A program made the translations under genes and the position numbers. This document shows, piece after piece, positions 1 to 7,462 of a stretch of 64,000 nucleotides of DNA. This DNA is from Lentilactobacillus raoultii (GTDB lineage: Bacteria; Bacillota; Bacilli; Lactobacillales; Lactobacillaceae). Every line of letters starts with the position of its first letter. Positions within the stretch are counted from its first letter, which is position 1. The notes beneath the pieces were generated by a model, which was not told the DNA's origin, did no database searches, and saw only the letters and a list, made by a program, of their open reading frames with translations. The stretch lies in assembly GCF_900411375.1 (NCBI RefSeq), contig NZ_LS422984.1, positions 212,510-276,509 on the forward strand, read 5' to 3'.

Positions 1-237
1 TTTGGTGAGTTGCATTATAGTGGGTTACGCTATGATTCAGATGCCGGCCAACTTTTTTACCATGAAGAATTAGTTTCGCCTGTTAAAAAGTATCAAGTTG
101 CAATGCCGGATCACTATTTATTTATTCCTTTTTTTCCAACTCTGGAAATTGTGGGTCATAATGAAATTTTATATGATCAAAACTTGAGAGATGTCTTCGG
201 TGATTACATGGCAAAACATTATCCGATCAATGGTTGA
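1..237 (+). CDS. C-terminal end of a metallophosphatase/5'-nucleotidase family protein (5' truncated by window)
   Basis: An open frame runs from base 1 to the TGA at 235-237, so this is the last 78 codons of a gene starting outside the window. The fragment has a small mixed alpha/beta composition with no membrane segment. No catalytic motif is present, because the metal-binding N-terminal domain would lie upstream. The identity is inferred from position: in lactobacilli a YunD-like bifunctional metallophosphatase/5'-nucleotidase commonly precedes yutD and a NagD-type HAD gene, exactly the order that follows here. The next gene begins 15 bases after the stop, so they are probably cotranscribed. 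It could be another protein; only the upstream sequence would settle it. Confidence 0.5.
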   Translation, partial: FGELHYSGLRYDSDAGQLFYHEELVSPVKKYQVAMPDHYLFIPFFPTLEIVGHNEILYDQNLRDVFGDYMAKHYPING

Positions 238-251
238 AGGGAGGCTTTAAG

Positions 252-845
252 ATGGATCGAAAACAATTTGATGCATTAATTTCTGAGCAGGATTCCAAAA
301 GGCGACCACTCGCCCAAATTAAACGTGAAACCGAAGATAAGTTTACTATTAATAATCATCAGTATACGGTTTCACTTGACTCACAAAATGGTTTTCAGTT
401 TGATGAATTCGCTCGACGCTATAACCCTGCACTAAGCCAATATGATTATATTGTTGGCGATTGGGGATATGGCCAGTTACGGCTTAAGGGATTTTATAAT
501 GATGATCGAGACATTGCGGGCGGCCCATTTATTGGTGAATTAAATGATTATTTACTTGAAGATATCAACTTTGGTGCGGCATATTTTGTCGTACATAATT
601 TAGAAGCAAGGCCAATCATTCGTAAATCAAGAAATAATAAAAATTCCCGATCTCGTAATAACAATCGTCGGCGAGGTTCTAAAAACCACTCTCGGAACAG
701 TCATCGTCGAAACAACCAACATGCATTTGTTGAACAAAAGGTTGCCCCGGTTAAGCCGCCGCTTCAAAAACGGAAAAATTTAGTTGTGAAGACTGAAGAA
801 AGCGCCAATAAACACCATTTTATTATCCGAGAAAGTAAAAAATAA
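252..845 (+). CDS. yutD: YutD family protein with basic low-complexity tail
   Basis: The protein is 197 residues from the ATG at 252, chosen because GGGAGG lies a few bases upstream at 239-244; an in-frame ATG at 234 overlaps the previous stop and has no such site. The conserved YutD core is seen around residues 65-82 (DYIVGDWGYGQLRLKGFY), followed by the acidic GELNDYLLEDINFG stretch. Residues about 120-156 form a tail rich in Arg, Asn, Ser and His, probably disordered and possibly nucleic-acid binding. The molecular function of YutD is unknown. It sits between the nucleotidase fragment and a HAD phosphatase in one operon, the usual lactobacillal context. Confidence 0.82.
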   Translation: MDRKQFDALISEQDSKRRPLAQIKRETEDKFTINNHQYTVSLDSQNGFQFDEFARRYNPALSQYDYIVGDWGYGQLRLKGFYNDDRDIAGGPFIGELNDYLLEDINFGAAYFVVHNLEARPIIRKSRNNKNSRSRNNNRRRGSKNHSRNSHRRNNQHAFVEQKVAPVKPPLQKRKNLVVKTEESANKHHFIIRESKK

Positions 846-865
846 AAATATGGAGGCAATAAGAG

Positions 866-1642
866 GTGGCAAAATCTTATAAGGGCTATTTGATTGATCT
901 TGATGGAACGGTGTATGCGGGCAAAAAAAGAATTCCCGCTGCTAAAAGATTTATTGAGAGACTGCAAGCTCAAAAAATACCGTTCTTGTTTGTTACGAAT
1001 AATTCAACACAGCTGCCGCGAGATGTTGTTAAAAATTTGAGTGAAAATCATGATATTCATGTTGAACCGGACAATGTTTATACATCAGGGATGGCAACTG
1101 TGGATTTCATGAATGCTGATAAAAAAAGTCCAAACCCTTCAGTTTACATTGTTGGAGAAATTGGGCTTAAGCAAGTTATTCTGGCAAGTGGGTTTCGGCT
1201 TGAAGCTGATCATCCGGATTATGTTGTCGTTGGATTAGATTCGGATTTAACTTATGAGAAGCTCTCAGAGGCTGTCTTAGCAGTTCGAGCGGGGTCCCGG
1301 TTTATTGGGACTAACCCAGATACTAACATTCCTAAAGAACGCGGCATGATGCCTGGTGCGGGGTCAGTGGTTAAGTTTGTTGAATATGCTACCCAACAAG
1401 CACCCATTATGATTGGTAAACCACGGGCTCGGATTATCGAAAGTGCTTTAACCAAAATTGGCCTTAACAAAAAAGATGTTTTGATGGTCGGCGATAATTA
1501 TAATACTGATATTAAAGCCGGAATAAATGCTAATATTGATACATTAATCGTTTACACAGGGTTATCAACTAGAAAGCAAGTTCAAGCACAAGCAATTATG
1601 CCAACGTATCAGATTGATAGTTTAGATGAATGGCGGCTTTAA
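866..1642 (+). CDS. HAD-superfamily phosphatase of the NagD/TIGR01457 (YutF) type
   Basis: A 258-residue protein starting at GTG 866, 10 bases after a GGAGG site (851-856 region). Motif I DLDGTVYAG (D11 and D13 as nucleophile and acid/base) is at the N-terminus, motif II is in VTNNST near residues 44-49, and the metal-binding motif GDNYNTDIKAG is near residues 207-218. The arrangement with a large cap domain in the middle is that of HAD class IIA sugar-phosphate or p-nitrophenyl phosphatases. The true substrate is not known. It overlaps the start of the next gene, which supports translational coupling within the 5'-nucleotidase-yutD operon. Confidence 0.85.
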   Translation: MAKSYKGYLIDLDGTVYAGKKRIPAAKRFIERLQAQKIPFLFVTNNSTQLPRDVVKNLSENHDIHVEPDNVYTSGMATVDFMNADKKSPNPSVYIVGEIGLKQVILASGFRLEADHPDYVVVGLDSDLTYEKLSEAVLAVRAGSRFIGTNPDTNIPKERGMMPGAGSVVKFVEYATQQAPIMIGKPRARIIESALTKIGLNKKDVLMVGDNYNTDIKAGINANIDTLIVYTGLSTRKQVQAQAIMPTYQIDSLDEWRL

Positions 1643-2285
1643 ATTGAAATTAACAGCTCAACAAATCGGTATCGCATTAATCATTGTTCTTGGAAGCCTT
1701 TCATTTTCGATTTTTCTGACAATTAATTCAATTTGGCTATTTGATCTAAATAGTCATTTGTTTCATTTGTCAGCGGCAACCGGAATCTCCGCAGATAAGC
1801 TTCACGTCGTTTATCTGCGGATGATTAACTATATTCAAAATCCATTTGTTAAATCACTTAATCTAAAGTATTTTATTAGCTCTGATAATGGATTAAAACA
1901 TTTTCGTGATGTTCGCCATCTGGTGATTTTTAATAATATTGTGATGCTTATTCTAGGCCCATGTTCAATATGGATAATTCATCGCTTAAACAAAAAATCA
2001 CTAACGTGGATCTTATTAACACCCGTTAAAGTGGTAACAGTCCTATCGTTAGTAATTATTTCAGTAATGGCGATTAATTTTGAGCAGGTCTTTGTTTATT
2101 TTCACGAAATTTTATTTCGAAATCGCGACTGGATTTTTGATCCAAATACGGATCCGGTCATTAATATGTTACCGGATACTTTTTTCTTGGAATGCTTTAG
2201 CCTATTCTTTATACTTTTCTTGTTGATTCAAGGTGTCATTTATCTGTTAGGCAAGCGATCGCTTAATCGATCGGATCCTTCATGA
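1626..2285 (+). CDS. TIGR01906-type integral membrane protein
   Basis: About 219 residues with roughly four hydrophobic segments: near residues 12-35, 95-118, 132-155 and 188-207. Between the first two is an outside-type loop. Family members of this size follow the yutD/HAD pair in many lactobacilli and have no assigned function. The ATG at 1626 overlaps the preceding gene; a TTG at 1644 that gives MKLTAQQIG is an alternative start. The gene ends tail to tail with the PspC gene, overlapping it by 23 bases. I recognise the family by context and topology rather than by a catalytic motif. Confidence 0.65.
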   Translation: MNGGFKLKLTAQQIGIALIIVLGSLSFSIFLTINSIWLFDLNSHLFHLSAATGISADKLHVVYLRMINYIQNPFVKSLNLKYFISSDNGLKHFRDVRHLVIFNNIVMLILGPCSIWIIHRLNKKSLTWILLTPVKVVTVLSLVIISVMAINFEQVFVYFHEILFRNRDWIFDPNTDPVINMLPDTFFLECFSLFFILFLLIQGVIYLLGKRSLNRSDPS

Positions 2286-2454
2286 GAAGCCAAAGAACTA
2301 AATAAGCGATAACTCCAGGAAAAATTGGGGTAACTGCAAGCAACACAAAGATCACTCTGGCAAGTGTGACATCCCAACCATATTTTTCGCTTAGCCCACC
2401 GATTACACCGGCAAAAATTCGGTGTTCATTTGAGCGATGAATGTTAATTTTCAT
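2263..2454 (-). CDS. PspC domain small membrane protein
   Basis: A 63-residue protein preceded on its own strand by GAGGAGGGTC, seven bases before the ATG. The N-terminal half (RSNEHRIFAGVIGGLSEKYG) is the PspC signature, and it is followed by one strongly hydrophobic segment of about 25 residues. PspC proteins are envelope-stress associated inner-membrane proteins in proteobacteria; stand-alone short versions in Firmicutes have no settled role. It is a single-gene unit convergent with the TIGR01906 gene. Confidence 0.85.
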   Translation of the reverse strand: MKINIHRSNEHRIFAGVIGGLSEKYGWDVTLARVIFVLLAVTPIFPGVIAYLVLWLLMKDPID

Positions 2455-2575
2455 TTGTTTGACCCTCCTCGTTACTTAACAAATCCTTAACTTAACAGTA
2501 ACGGAATAGCAAACAAATTTCAATTATGATAAACTATTAAGTTAGATAATCGAATAAGTAGGAGAATTCAATTCT

Positions 2576-2827
2576 ATGTTAACTTTAAATATTAATGGTC
2601 AATTAGGAAATCAAGAAGTGGTTCTTTCCGATAATTCATATGGTCAGTTATCGGGGATCCGTATTTTCGGGACACCAGCAGGCGGTGCCCAAGTGATTCA
2701 GTGGACATTTACAGCTACTGGGCATAAGCATGAAGGATTCGTTTATGCAGGAAATTTAACTGAGGGTCTGGTAATTAATTCCATTACTGGCAAAGACCAA
2801 TATAAAATTCATTTTATTAAGCAATAA
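2576..2827 (+). CDS. Unrecognised 83-residue protein
   Basis: The frame starts at ATG 2576 with AGGAG at 2561-2565 upstream, so it is likely translated. The product is small, soluble and beta-rich in appearance (alternating hydrophobic residues, many Gly, Thr and Val), with no signal peptide, membrane segment or cysteine. I do not recognise a family. It lies alone between the reverse-strand PspC gene and mvaS, with about 90 bases before mvaS and no clear terminator between, so it may be cotranscribed with mvaS. It could be a lineage-specific protein. Confidence 0.6.
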   Translation: MLTLNINGQLGNQEVVLSDNSYGQLSGIRIFGTPAGGAQVIQWTFTATGHKHEGFVYAGNLTEGLVINSITGKDQYKIHFIKQ

Positions 2828-2916
2828 ACCTGGTGGCTGCGCGATACATAATGGGGCATGGATATCAATTAGCAAATTGGTGTTTATGTCTCATTCTTTT
2901 GTAAAGGAGTTTTTGT

Positions 2917-4080
2917 ATGGTCAAAGTGGGAATTGATAAAATCGGTTTTTTTACTTCGCCTTATTTCATAGATATGACTGAACTGGCTAACCGACGTCAT
3001 GAGGAACCAGGTAAGTTTTTGATTGGACTTGGTCAAAAACAGCAGGCAGTGATACCACCAACTCAGGATGTTGTCACTTTAGCGGCAAATGCAGCGAACA
3101 AAATCTTAACTAAAGCTGATAAAGACAAAATCGATACAGTCATTTTTGGTACTGAGACTGGAATCGATAATTCAAAGTCGGCAGCTATTTATGTTCAAGC
3201 GTTATTGGGAATCTCAAAACACGCGCGATCATTTGAAATTAAGCAGGCTTGTTATGGCGGGACGGCTGGACTTCAAATGGCGGTTGAACATATCAGACTG
3301 CATCCGGATAGCCAGGTACTGGTGTTGGCAGCCGATATTGCCCGATACGGGCTTCAAACTCCTGGTGAAGCGACTCAGGGAGGTGGCGCAGTGGCAATGC
3401 TGGTCGCAGCAGAACCACGAATTCTTGAAATTGAAGATAAGCGTAGTTTTTATTCTGACAATATAATGGATTTTTGGCGACCACTTTATCGTCGTGATGC
3501 GGTGGTGGATGGGCATTATTCCAATAACGTTTATATTGACTTTTTTAAGCAGACTTGGCAAACTTATCAACGGGATTATCATTGTAATATTGACGATTTT
3601 CAGGCAATGGCATTTCATTTGCCATACACTAAAATGGGACTGAAGGCACTGCGGTCGATTGTTAATCAAAGTCATCATCCGGAGCGCCTTTTGGCACAGT
3701 TTGAGTCCTCAAGGGTTTATAATGCTTGTGTGGGCAATCTTTATACAGGCTCACTATATTTAAGCCTAATTTCGTTGTTGGCCAATTCTGAAACACTTCA
3801 GCATGGTGACTTAGTCGGGCTTTTCAGTTATGGTTCCGGCGCACAAGGAGAGTTCTATAGTGGCCGAATTAGTGAACAATTTGATCGGCGGCCATTAAAA
3901 ACGGATATGGAAGCAATGCTGTCAAAGCGCCAAAAATTAACGATTTCACAGTATGAAGAGATGTATCAAGCAGGGTTACCGTTAAGTGGCGGTGATAAAC
4001 AGTTTGATACAGCTTCAGATCATAGTCCTTTTATTCTTGAAGGACGTCATGAAGATCAAAGAATTTATCGTCAAAATTAA
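2917..4080 (+). CDS. mvaS: Hydroxymethylglutaryl-CoA synthase
   Basis: A 387-residue enzyme condensing acetyl-CoA and acetoacetyl-CoA to HMG-CoA in the mevalonate route to isopentenyl diphosphate. The nucleophile C112 lies in EIKQACYGGTAG, the general acid/base E80 in FGTETG, and the conserved His H234 in MAFHLPYTKMG. These are the thiolase-fold catalytic triad positions of bacterial HMG-CoA synthase, and the length matches the family. AAAGGAG precedes the ATG. No other mevalonate gene is adjacent. A strong bidirectional terminator follows, separating it from lexA on the other strand. The product feeds the undecaprenyl chain made by uppS elsewhere in this window. Confidence 0.96.
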   Translation: MVKVGIDKIGFFTSPYFIDMTELANRRHEEPGKFLIGLGQKQQAVIPPTQDVVTLAANAANKILTKADKDKIDTVIFGTETGIDNSKSAAIYVQALLGISKHARSFEIKQACYGGTAGLQMAVEHIRLHPDSQVLVLAADIARYGLQTPGEATQGGGAVAMLVAAEPRILEIEDKRSFYSDNIMDFWRPLYRRDAVVDGHYSNNVYIDFFKQTWQTYQRDYHCNIDDFQAMAFHLPYTKMGLKALRSIVNQSHHPERLLAQFESSRVYNACVGNLYTGSLYLSLISLLANSETLQHGDLVGLFSYGSGAQGEFYSGRISEQFDRRPLKTDMEAMLSKRQKLTISQYEEMYQAGLPLSGGDKQFDTASDHSPFILEGRHEDQRIYRQN

Positions 4081-4097
4081 CTTACTAAAATTTAATA

Positions 4098-4138
4098 AAA
4101 ACGAGGCCATTCAGGATCCCTCTGGACAGCCTCGTTTT
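4098..4138. terminator. Bidirectional rho-independent terminator between mvaS and lexA
   Basis: The arms AAAACGAGGC and GCCTCGTTTT enclose a loop of about 20 bases, with an A run on the left and a T run on the right, so it can end transcription from mvaS (+) and from lexA (-). Confidence 0.85.
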
Positions 4139-4153
4139 AAATTCAATTAAGTG

Positions 4154-4783
4154 TTAATAAATTTCATCACGGAATAAACTAATGACTTTTCCTAAAATGC
4201 TGACTTTGGTCAAAATAATGGGTGCCATAGTATCGTTTTCTGGTTGCAACCTAAAGTGGTCGCTTTCTTTAAAGAAACGTTTACAAGTTGCTTCATTCTC
4301 ATCCGTCATCGCAATCACGATATCCCCATTCTCGGCGGTTGATTGTTTACGAACAACAACAAAATCACCGCTTAAAATGCCGGCATTGATCATACTTTTG
4401 CCACGAATTTTTAACATGAACAAAGTTTGATCATCCCTTGCCAACTGGGGTGGTAAAGGGAAATAATCAGTTGCTTCTTCGACGGCCAGAATGGGTTCGC
4501 CTGCAGTAACTGTTCCAAGAATTGGGATTTGTTTTTGCTTTGGTGCAATCCCCAATAGATTCATTCCTGCATTTGTGACTTCCAACGCCCGTGGTTTCGA
4601 AGGATCTTTGACGATGTAACCTTTTTTCTGTAATCTGTTAATATGGCCATGGATAGTTGAAGTAGACGACAGGTGAACGGCTTCACCAATTTCACGAACG
4701 GTTGGTGGATAGCCTTTATCATTAACTTTTTCCCAAATATAGTGTAGAATTTGATATTGTTTACTCTTTGGATCTTTTAACAT
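4154..4783 (-). CDS. lexA: LexA SOS repressor
   Basis: A 209-residue repressor from the ATG at 4783, which has GAGGTG seven bases upstream; TTG/ATG codons further upstream lie at or before this site and are unlikely starts. Residues 1-70 form the winged helix with the recognition region [20 protein letters not shown]. The self-cleavage bond is A94-G95 in TVTAGEP, and the serine-lysine dyad is S130 (RGKSMINAG) and K168 (ATCKRF). RecA-stimulated autocleavage derepresses the SOS regulon. A matching LexA box lies in the divergent promoter region, so the gene is probably autoregulated. Confidence 0.96.
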   Translation of the reverse strand: MLKDPKSKQYQILHYIWEKVNDKGYPPTVREIGEAVHLSSTSTIHGHINRLQKKGYIVKDPSKPRALEVTNAGMNLLGIAPKQKQIPILGTVTAGEPILAVEEATDYFPLPPQLARDDQTLFMLKIRGKSMINAGILSGDFVVVRKQSTAENGDIVIAMTDENEATCKRFFKESDHFRLQPENDTMAPIILTKVSILGKVISLFRDEIY

Positions 4784-4821
4784 TGTGTAACACCTCATCA
4801 ATTACTTTTGTTATTAAATCT

Positions 4822-4850
4822 ATAATATCATACCTTTATGAAAATTTCAA
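4822..4850 (-). promoter_or_regulatory. lexA promoter
   Basis: On the reverse strand TTGAAA (4850-4845) and TATTAT (4827-4822) are separated by 17 bases. The -35 hexamer overlaps the LexA box by three bases, as expected for autorepression. Confidence 0.6.
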
Positions 4851-4861
4851 ACACATGTTCG
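4848..4861. promoter_or_regulatory. LexA (DinR-type) operator
   Basis: Read on the reverse strand the site is CGAACATGTGTTTG, against the Gram-positive consensus CGAAC-N4-GTTCG; the only departure in the half sites is one T for C. It lies between lexA and the DUF896 gene, overlapping the -35 of lexA and lying immediately upstream of, or within, the promoter of the DUF896 gene, so it may control both. Confidence 0.8.
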
Positions 4862-4911
4862 TGCTTTCTTTAAATTTTCTGTTATAATATTTTTATTGGA
4901 GGAATTTATCA

Positions 4912-5196
4912 ATGAATGAAAAAGAAAAAAAGAAATTGCAATCTAAAATTGGTGACGATGTTCTTAAAGAAATTGTCCCTCGAATTAATGAGTTAGCCCA
5001 CAAAGCAAAAACTGAGGGATTAACTGAGGTTGAAAAGGTTGAACGGGCTGAACTGCGAAAAAAGTACGTTGCCCGTTTTCGAGATAATTTTAAAAAGCAA
5101 ATTGAATTAATGAAAGTTTACGATAAAGATGGCAAAGAGATTACGCCAAAGAAAGTAAGAAAGATTCAACGACACAAGGGCCTTCGAGACGATTAA
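4912..5196 (+). CDS. DUF896 (YnzC-like) small protein
   Basis: A 94-residue highly charged, probably helical protein with the DUF896 signature INELAHKAKTEGLTEVEKVE followed by a helix of alternating Lys, Arg and Glu. TTGGAGGA precedes the ATG. In Bacillus subtilis the relative YnzC belongs to the SOS-controlled yneA-yneB-ynzC operon next to lexA; here yneA and yneB are absent and the DUF896 gene directly faces lexA. A TATAAT at 4883-4888 gives a plausible -10. Function unknown. The shared LexA box suggests damage-responsive expression, which is inference. Confidence 0.88.
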   Translation: MNEKEKKKLQSKIGDDVLKEIVPRINELAHKAKTEGLTEVEKVERAELRKKYVARFRDNFKKQIELMKVYDKDGKEITPKKVRKIQRHKGLRDD

Positions 5197-5287
5197 TAGA
5201 TTTTTGCGGTCATTTTAGAATAAGGCTTTTATTTCTTTTGGGAATTGTGTAGAATTAATCAGTGAGACTATGTAAGGAGGCCTTGTT

Positions 5288-5512
5288 TTGGCAACTTGGA
5301 TTTGGGTTCTAATTGTTATTTTGGCCTTGGTCGTTGGGTTGATTGGTGGTTTTTATGGTGCTCGTAAGTATATGGAAAAGTACCTTAAAGAGAATCCACC
5401 ATTTAACGAAGATCAATTGCGCCAGTTAATGTTACAAATGGGACAAAAACCTTCTCAGAAGAAACTGAATCAGATGATGCACACCATGCAAAATAACGTG
5501 GGAAAAAAGTAG
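5288..5512 (+). CDS. yneF: YneF family (UPF0154) small membrane protein
   Basis: A 74-residue protein with a single N-terminal membrane segment (about residues 4-24, ending GFYGARKYMEKYL) and a cytoplasmic tail containing NPPFNEDQLRQLMLQMGQKP, the YneF family signature. The start is TTG 5288, with AAGGAGG at 5275-5281. Function unknown. It is 91 bases downstream of the DUF896 gene and is closed by a terminator, so the two may form a short unit as in other Firmicutes, where yneF lies close to this locus. Confidence 0.88.
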   Translation: MATWIWVLIVILALVVGLIGGFYGARKYMEKYLKENPPFNEDQLRQLMLQMGQKPSQKKLNQMMHTMQNNVGKK

Positions 5513-5528
5513 CATTATTTTGATCTAA

Positions 5529-5576
5529 ATAAAGAGGTCAGTCAAAAATGAATGATTTTTGAACTGACCTCTTTAT
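5529..5576. terminator. Bidirectional terminator between yneF and plsC
   Basis: The arms AAAGAGGTCAGT (5531-5542) and ACTGACCTCTTT (5563-5574) form a long hairpin, extended inside by AAAAAT/ATTTTT, with A and T runs on the two sides. It serves the convergent yneF and acyltransferase genes. Confidence 0.85.
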
Positions 5577-5600
5577 TGCCAAACTGATTAAAATGATGAA

Positions 5601-6236
5601 TCAGCTTTTTTTCTTAGAGATATCGACATATTTAAATTCTGGGTTTACAGCAAAGTCCAAAGCATCAAAAGCGGTTTGCATTTGTTTTTCGATTACTTTT
5701 TGATACTCATCATTTAATTTGCGTTTTCGATCAATGTAGATTGGTTCGCCAAAAGCAACTGTTATTTTCTTTCGACTGAACAACCGTTTAAAGCTTAAGG
5801 GACCTTGATAAACTGTTGGCACCAAGGGGACACCTGCCAGTTGTGAAATTAAAGCTGCACCACTTTTTAATTCTTCTGAGTGTCTGGTTCCTGAGGGAAA
5901 TAAGATTAATGATAATTCGGACTTTCTCAGAATTTTGACCGGATGCTTAATTGCTGAAGGGCCAGGATGATCTCGATCGACTGGAAAAGCATTGGCATGA
6001 TCCAAAATCCATTTTAAGATTGGATTTTTAAATAGTTCTTTTTTTGCCATAAAACTAAATTTTTTTGGACTTGCACCCAACGCAAATAAAATTGGATCAA
6101 ACCAGGTTCGGTGAGGCCCAATCAAAATGTAATTCCCCTTGGGAAGACGTTCCTGATGCAGGTAATGGGTATTTCCATTAATGATCAGAACTAAAATACG
6201 GATAACTACCCGGAGAAATGAATAAAGCAATCCCAT
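5601..6236 (-). CDS. plsC: 1-acyl-sn-glycerol-3-phosphate acyltransferase
   Basis: A 211-residue membrane-associated acyltransferase that makes phosphatidic acid from lysophosphatidic acid. The catalytic HX4D motif is H42-D47 in GPHRTWFDP, and the glycerophosphate-binding block is FPSGTRHSEE around residue 115. An N-terminal hydrophobic stretch (about residues 4-20) would anchor it. The length is somewhat short but in the usual range for Gram-positive PlsC. Its product is the substrate of CdsA encoded at 14.1 kb. It is a single gene, convergent with yneF. Confidence 0.9.
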   Translation of the reverse strand: MGLLYSFLRVVIRILVLIINGNTHYLHQERLPKGNYILIGPHRTWFDPILFALGASPKKFSFMAKKELFKNPILKWILDHANAFPVDRDHPGPSAIKHPVKILRKSELSLILFPSGTRHSEELKSGAALISQLAGVPLVPTVYQGPLSFKRLFSRKKITVAFGEPIYIDRKRKLNDEYQKVIEKQMQTAFDALDFAVNPEFKYVDISKKKS

Positions 6237-6357
6237 TTCCTTCTTTCTTGTCTAATAGAATTATATTAACTTAAAACAGAAGTATTTGGCAAACTAAATT
6301 ATTGAATTTAAGATTTCCAGAGGATCAAAAATTGGTTAAAAGTAAAGGAAATTAGAA

Positions 6358-7107
6358 ATGCAAATTAACTTAAAATCCGATGAACGGATTGACCAGCTGT
6401 ACAGCAATCAAATAAAAATTATCCAAAGCAATGACGTCTTTTCGTTTTCTTTAGATGCCGTCTTGTTGGCTAATTTCGCTCAGGTCGGCAATAAGCGAAT
6501 TAAAAAAATTGTCGATCTGTGTGCGGGCAATGGGGCCGTTGGCCTATTTTTAAGTAGTGAAACGGCTGCCGAAATTGCAATGGTTGAAATTCAGAATCGG
6601 CTAGCAGATATGGCAAGAAGAAGTGTTGAATTAAATAATTTATCAACTCGGATTCGAGTGATTAATGACGATTTGAAGAACACGACAGCTCACTTACCGA
6701 AGGATTCAGTAGATGTGGTCGTCTGTAATCCACCATACTTCGTTAACTATGAAAGTAGTGAAAAAAATCCTAACCGTTATTTGGCAATTGCCCGCCATGA
6801 AATTAAAACAACAATTAGTGAAGTTGCTCAAGTTGCCAGTGATCTACTAAAAACAAATGCTAAATTGTTTATGGTGTATCGGCCAGATAGATTAACGGAT
6901 TTGTTACTCAGTTTGCGCAGTCACCGGTTAGAACCCAAAAAGTTGCAGTTTGTTCGTTCAAAGCCGGCGCAACCTGCTAATATGGTCTTGATTGAGGCAA
7001 TTAAAGATGGTAAACCTAATGGCCTGCGGATTCTTGCCGATCTGGTGACACATGAAGGAACTGAGTATTCAACTGAGGTGAAGCAAATTCTTTATGGAAA
7101 ATCCTAA
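6358..7107 (+). CDS. yabB: tRNA1(Val) A37 N6-methyltransferase family protein (YabB/TrmN6-like)
   Basis: A 249-residue class I SAM-dependent methyltransferase. The SAM-binding glycine loop is VDLCAGNGAVGLF (residues 52-64), and the N6-adenine/amino methylation motif NPPY is at 124-127. The family includes E. coli TrmN6, which methylates A37 of tRNA-Val; the exact target in Firmicutes (YabB) is less certain. It overlaps the GIY-YIG gene by 14 bases, the same pairing as yabB-yazA in Bacillus subtilis. The upstream Shine-Dalgarno is a weak AAGGAAA. Confidence 0.88.
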   Translation: MQINLKSDERIDQLYSNQIKIIQSNDVFSFSLDAVLLANFAQVGNKRIKKIVDLCAGNGAVGLFLSSETAAEIAMVEIQNRLADMARRSVELNNLSTRIRVINDDLKNTTAHLPKDSVDVVVCNPPYFVNYESSEKNPNRYLAIARHEIKTTISEVAQVASDLLKTNAKLFMVYRPDRLTDLLLSLRSHRLEPKKLQFVRSKPAQPANMVLIEAIKDGKPNGLRILADLVTHEGTEYSTEVKQILYGKS

Positions 7108-7414
7108 AAGAAATTATTTTATGTACGTTTTGTTATGTGAAGACCATACTTTATATACAGGGTATACGACGGACGTTCAGAAACGATTTCAAGTCCATCA
7201 AGCAGGAAAAGGTGCAAAATACACACGTACGCATTATCCGATTAAAGTTCTGTTTCAAAAACAGTTTGCGACCAAGCATGATGCATTAAGTGCCGAATAC
7301 TTTTTTAAAAAACTAAGCCGAAAACAAAAATTGTATTTAATTCATTATCCCGAGTTATTTTCGATTCCAGGCAGTGAATGGCTGCACAAACTTTCTGATT
7401 TTCAGCCTAAATAA
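7094..7414 (+). CDS. yazA: GIY-YIG nuclease-fold protein (YazA/UPF0213 type)
   Basis: A 106-residue single-domain protein. The GIY-YIG core appears as YVLLCEDHTLYTGYT near the N-terminus, followed by the conserved Arg in DVQKRFQVHQAGKGAKYTR and a Glu in SAEYFFKKL. The family is a stand-alone version of the UvrC-type endonuclease domain; a biological role is not established. It is translationally coupled to the methyltransferase. Just past its stop begins the inverted repeat of the ldhD promoter. Confidence 0.88.
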   Translation: MENPKRNYFMYVLLCEDHTLYTGYTTDVQKRFQVHQAGKGAKYTRTHYPIKVLFQKQFATKHDALSAEYFFKKLSRKQKLYLIHYPELFSIPGSEWLHKLSDFQPK

Positions 7415-7416
7415 TA

Positions 7417-7451
7417 CCTAAACGTGTTACAATATAAGTAACATGTTTAGG
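7417..7451. promoter_or_regulatory. Inverted repeat over the ldhD extended -10 promoter
   Basis: Left arm CCTAAACGTGTTAC (7417-7430) and right arm GTAACATGTTTAGG (7438-7451) are complementary at 13 of 14 positions, with a 7-base spacer. The sequence TGTTACAAT (7425-7433) within it resembles an extended -10, with no good -35. The right arm runs into the AGGAGG Shine-Dalgarno of ldhD. It looks like an operator, or an RNA hairpin touching the ribosome site; there is no T run, so it is not a terminator. Confidence 0.65.
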
Positions 7452-7462
7452 AGGTAATATTC

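Noticed and set aside
3229-3678. 149-codon reverse-strand frame inside mvaS
   Set aside because: mvaS is clearly the coding frame, with intact catalytic residues; the antisense frame has no ribosome site or family match.
7417-7451. ldhD inverted repeat considered as the terminator of the GIY-YIG gene
   Set aside because: There is no T run after the right arm; it is followed by the Shine-Dalgarno of ldhD and contains promoter-like bases.
7417-7451. ldhD inverted repeat considered as a Rex or CcpA site
   Set aside because: The half sites do not match TTGTGA/TCACAA or the cre consensus by eye.
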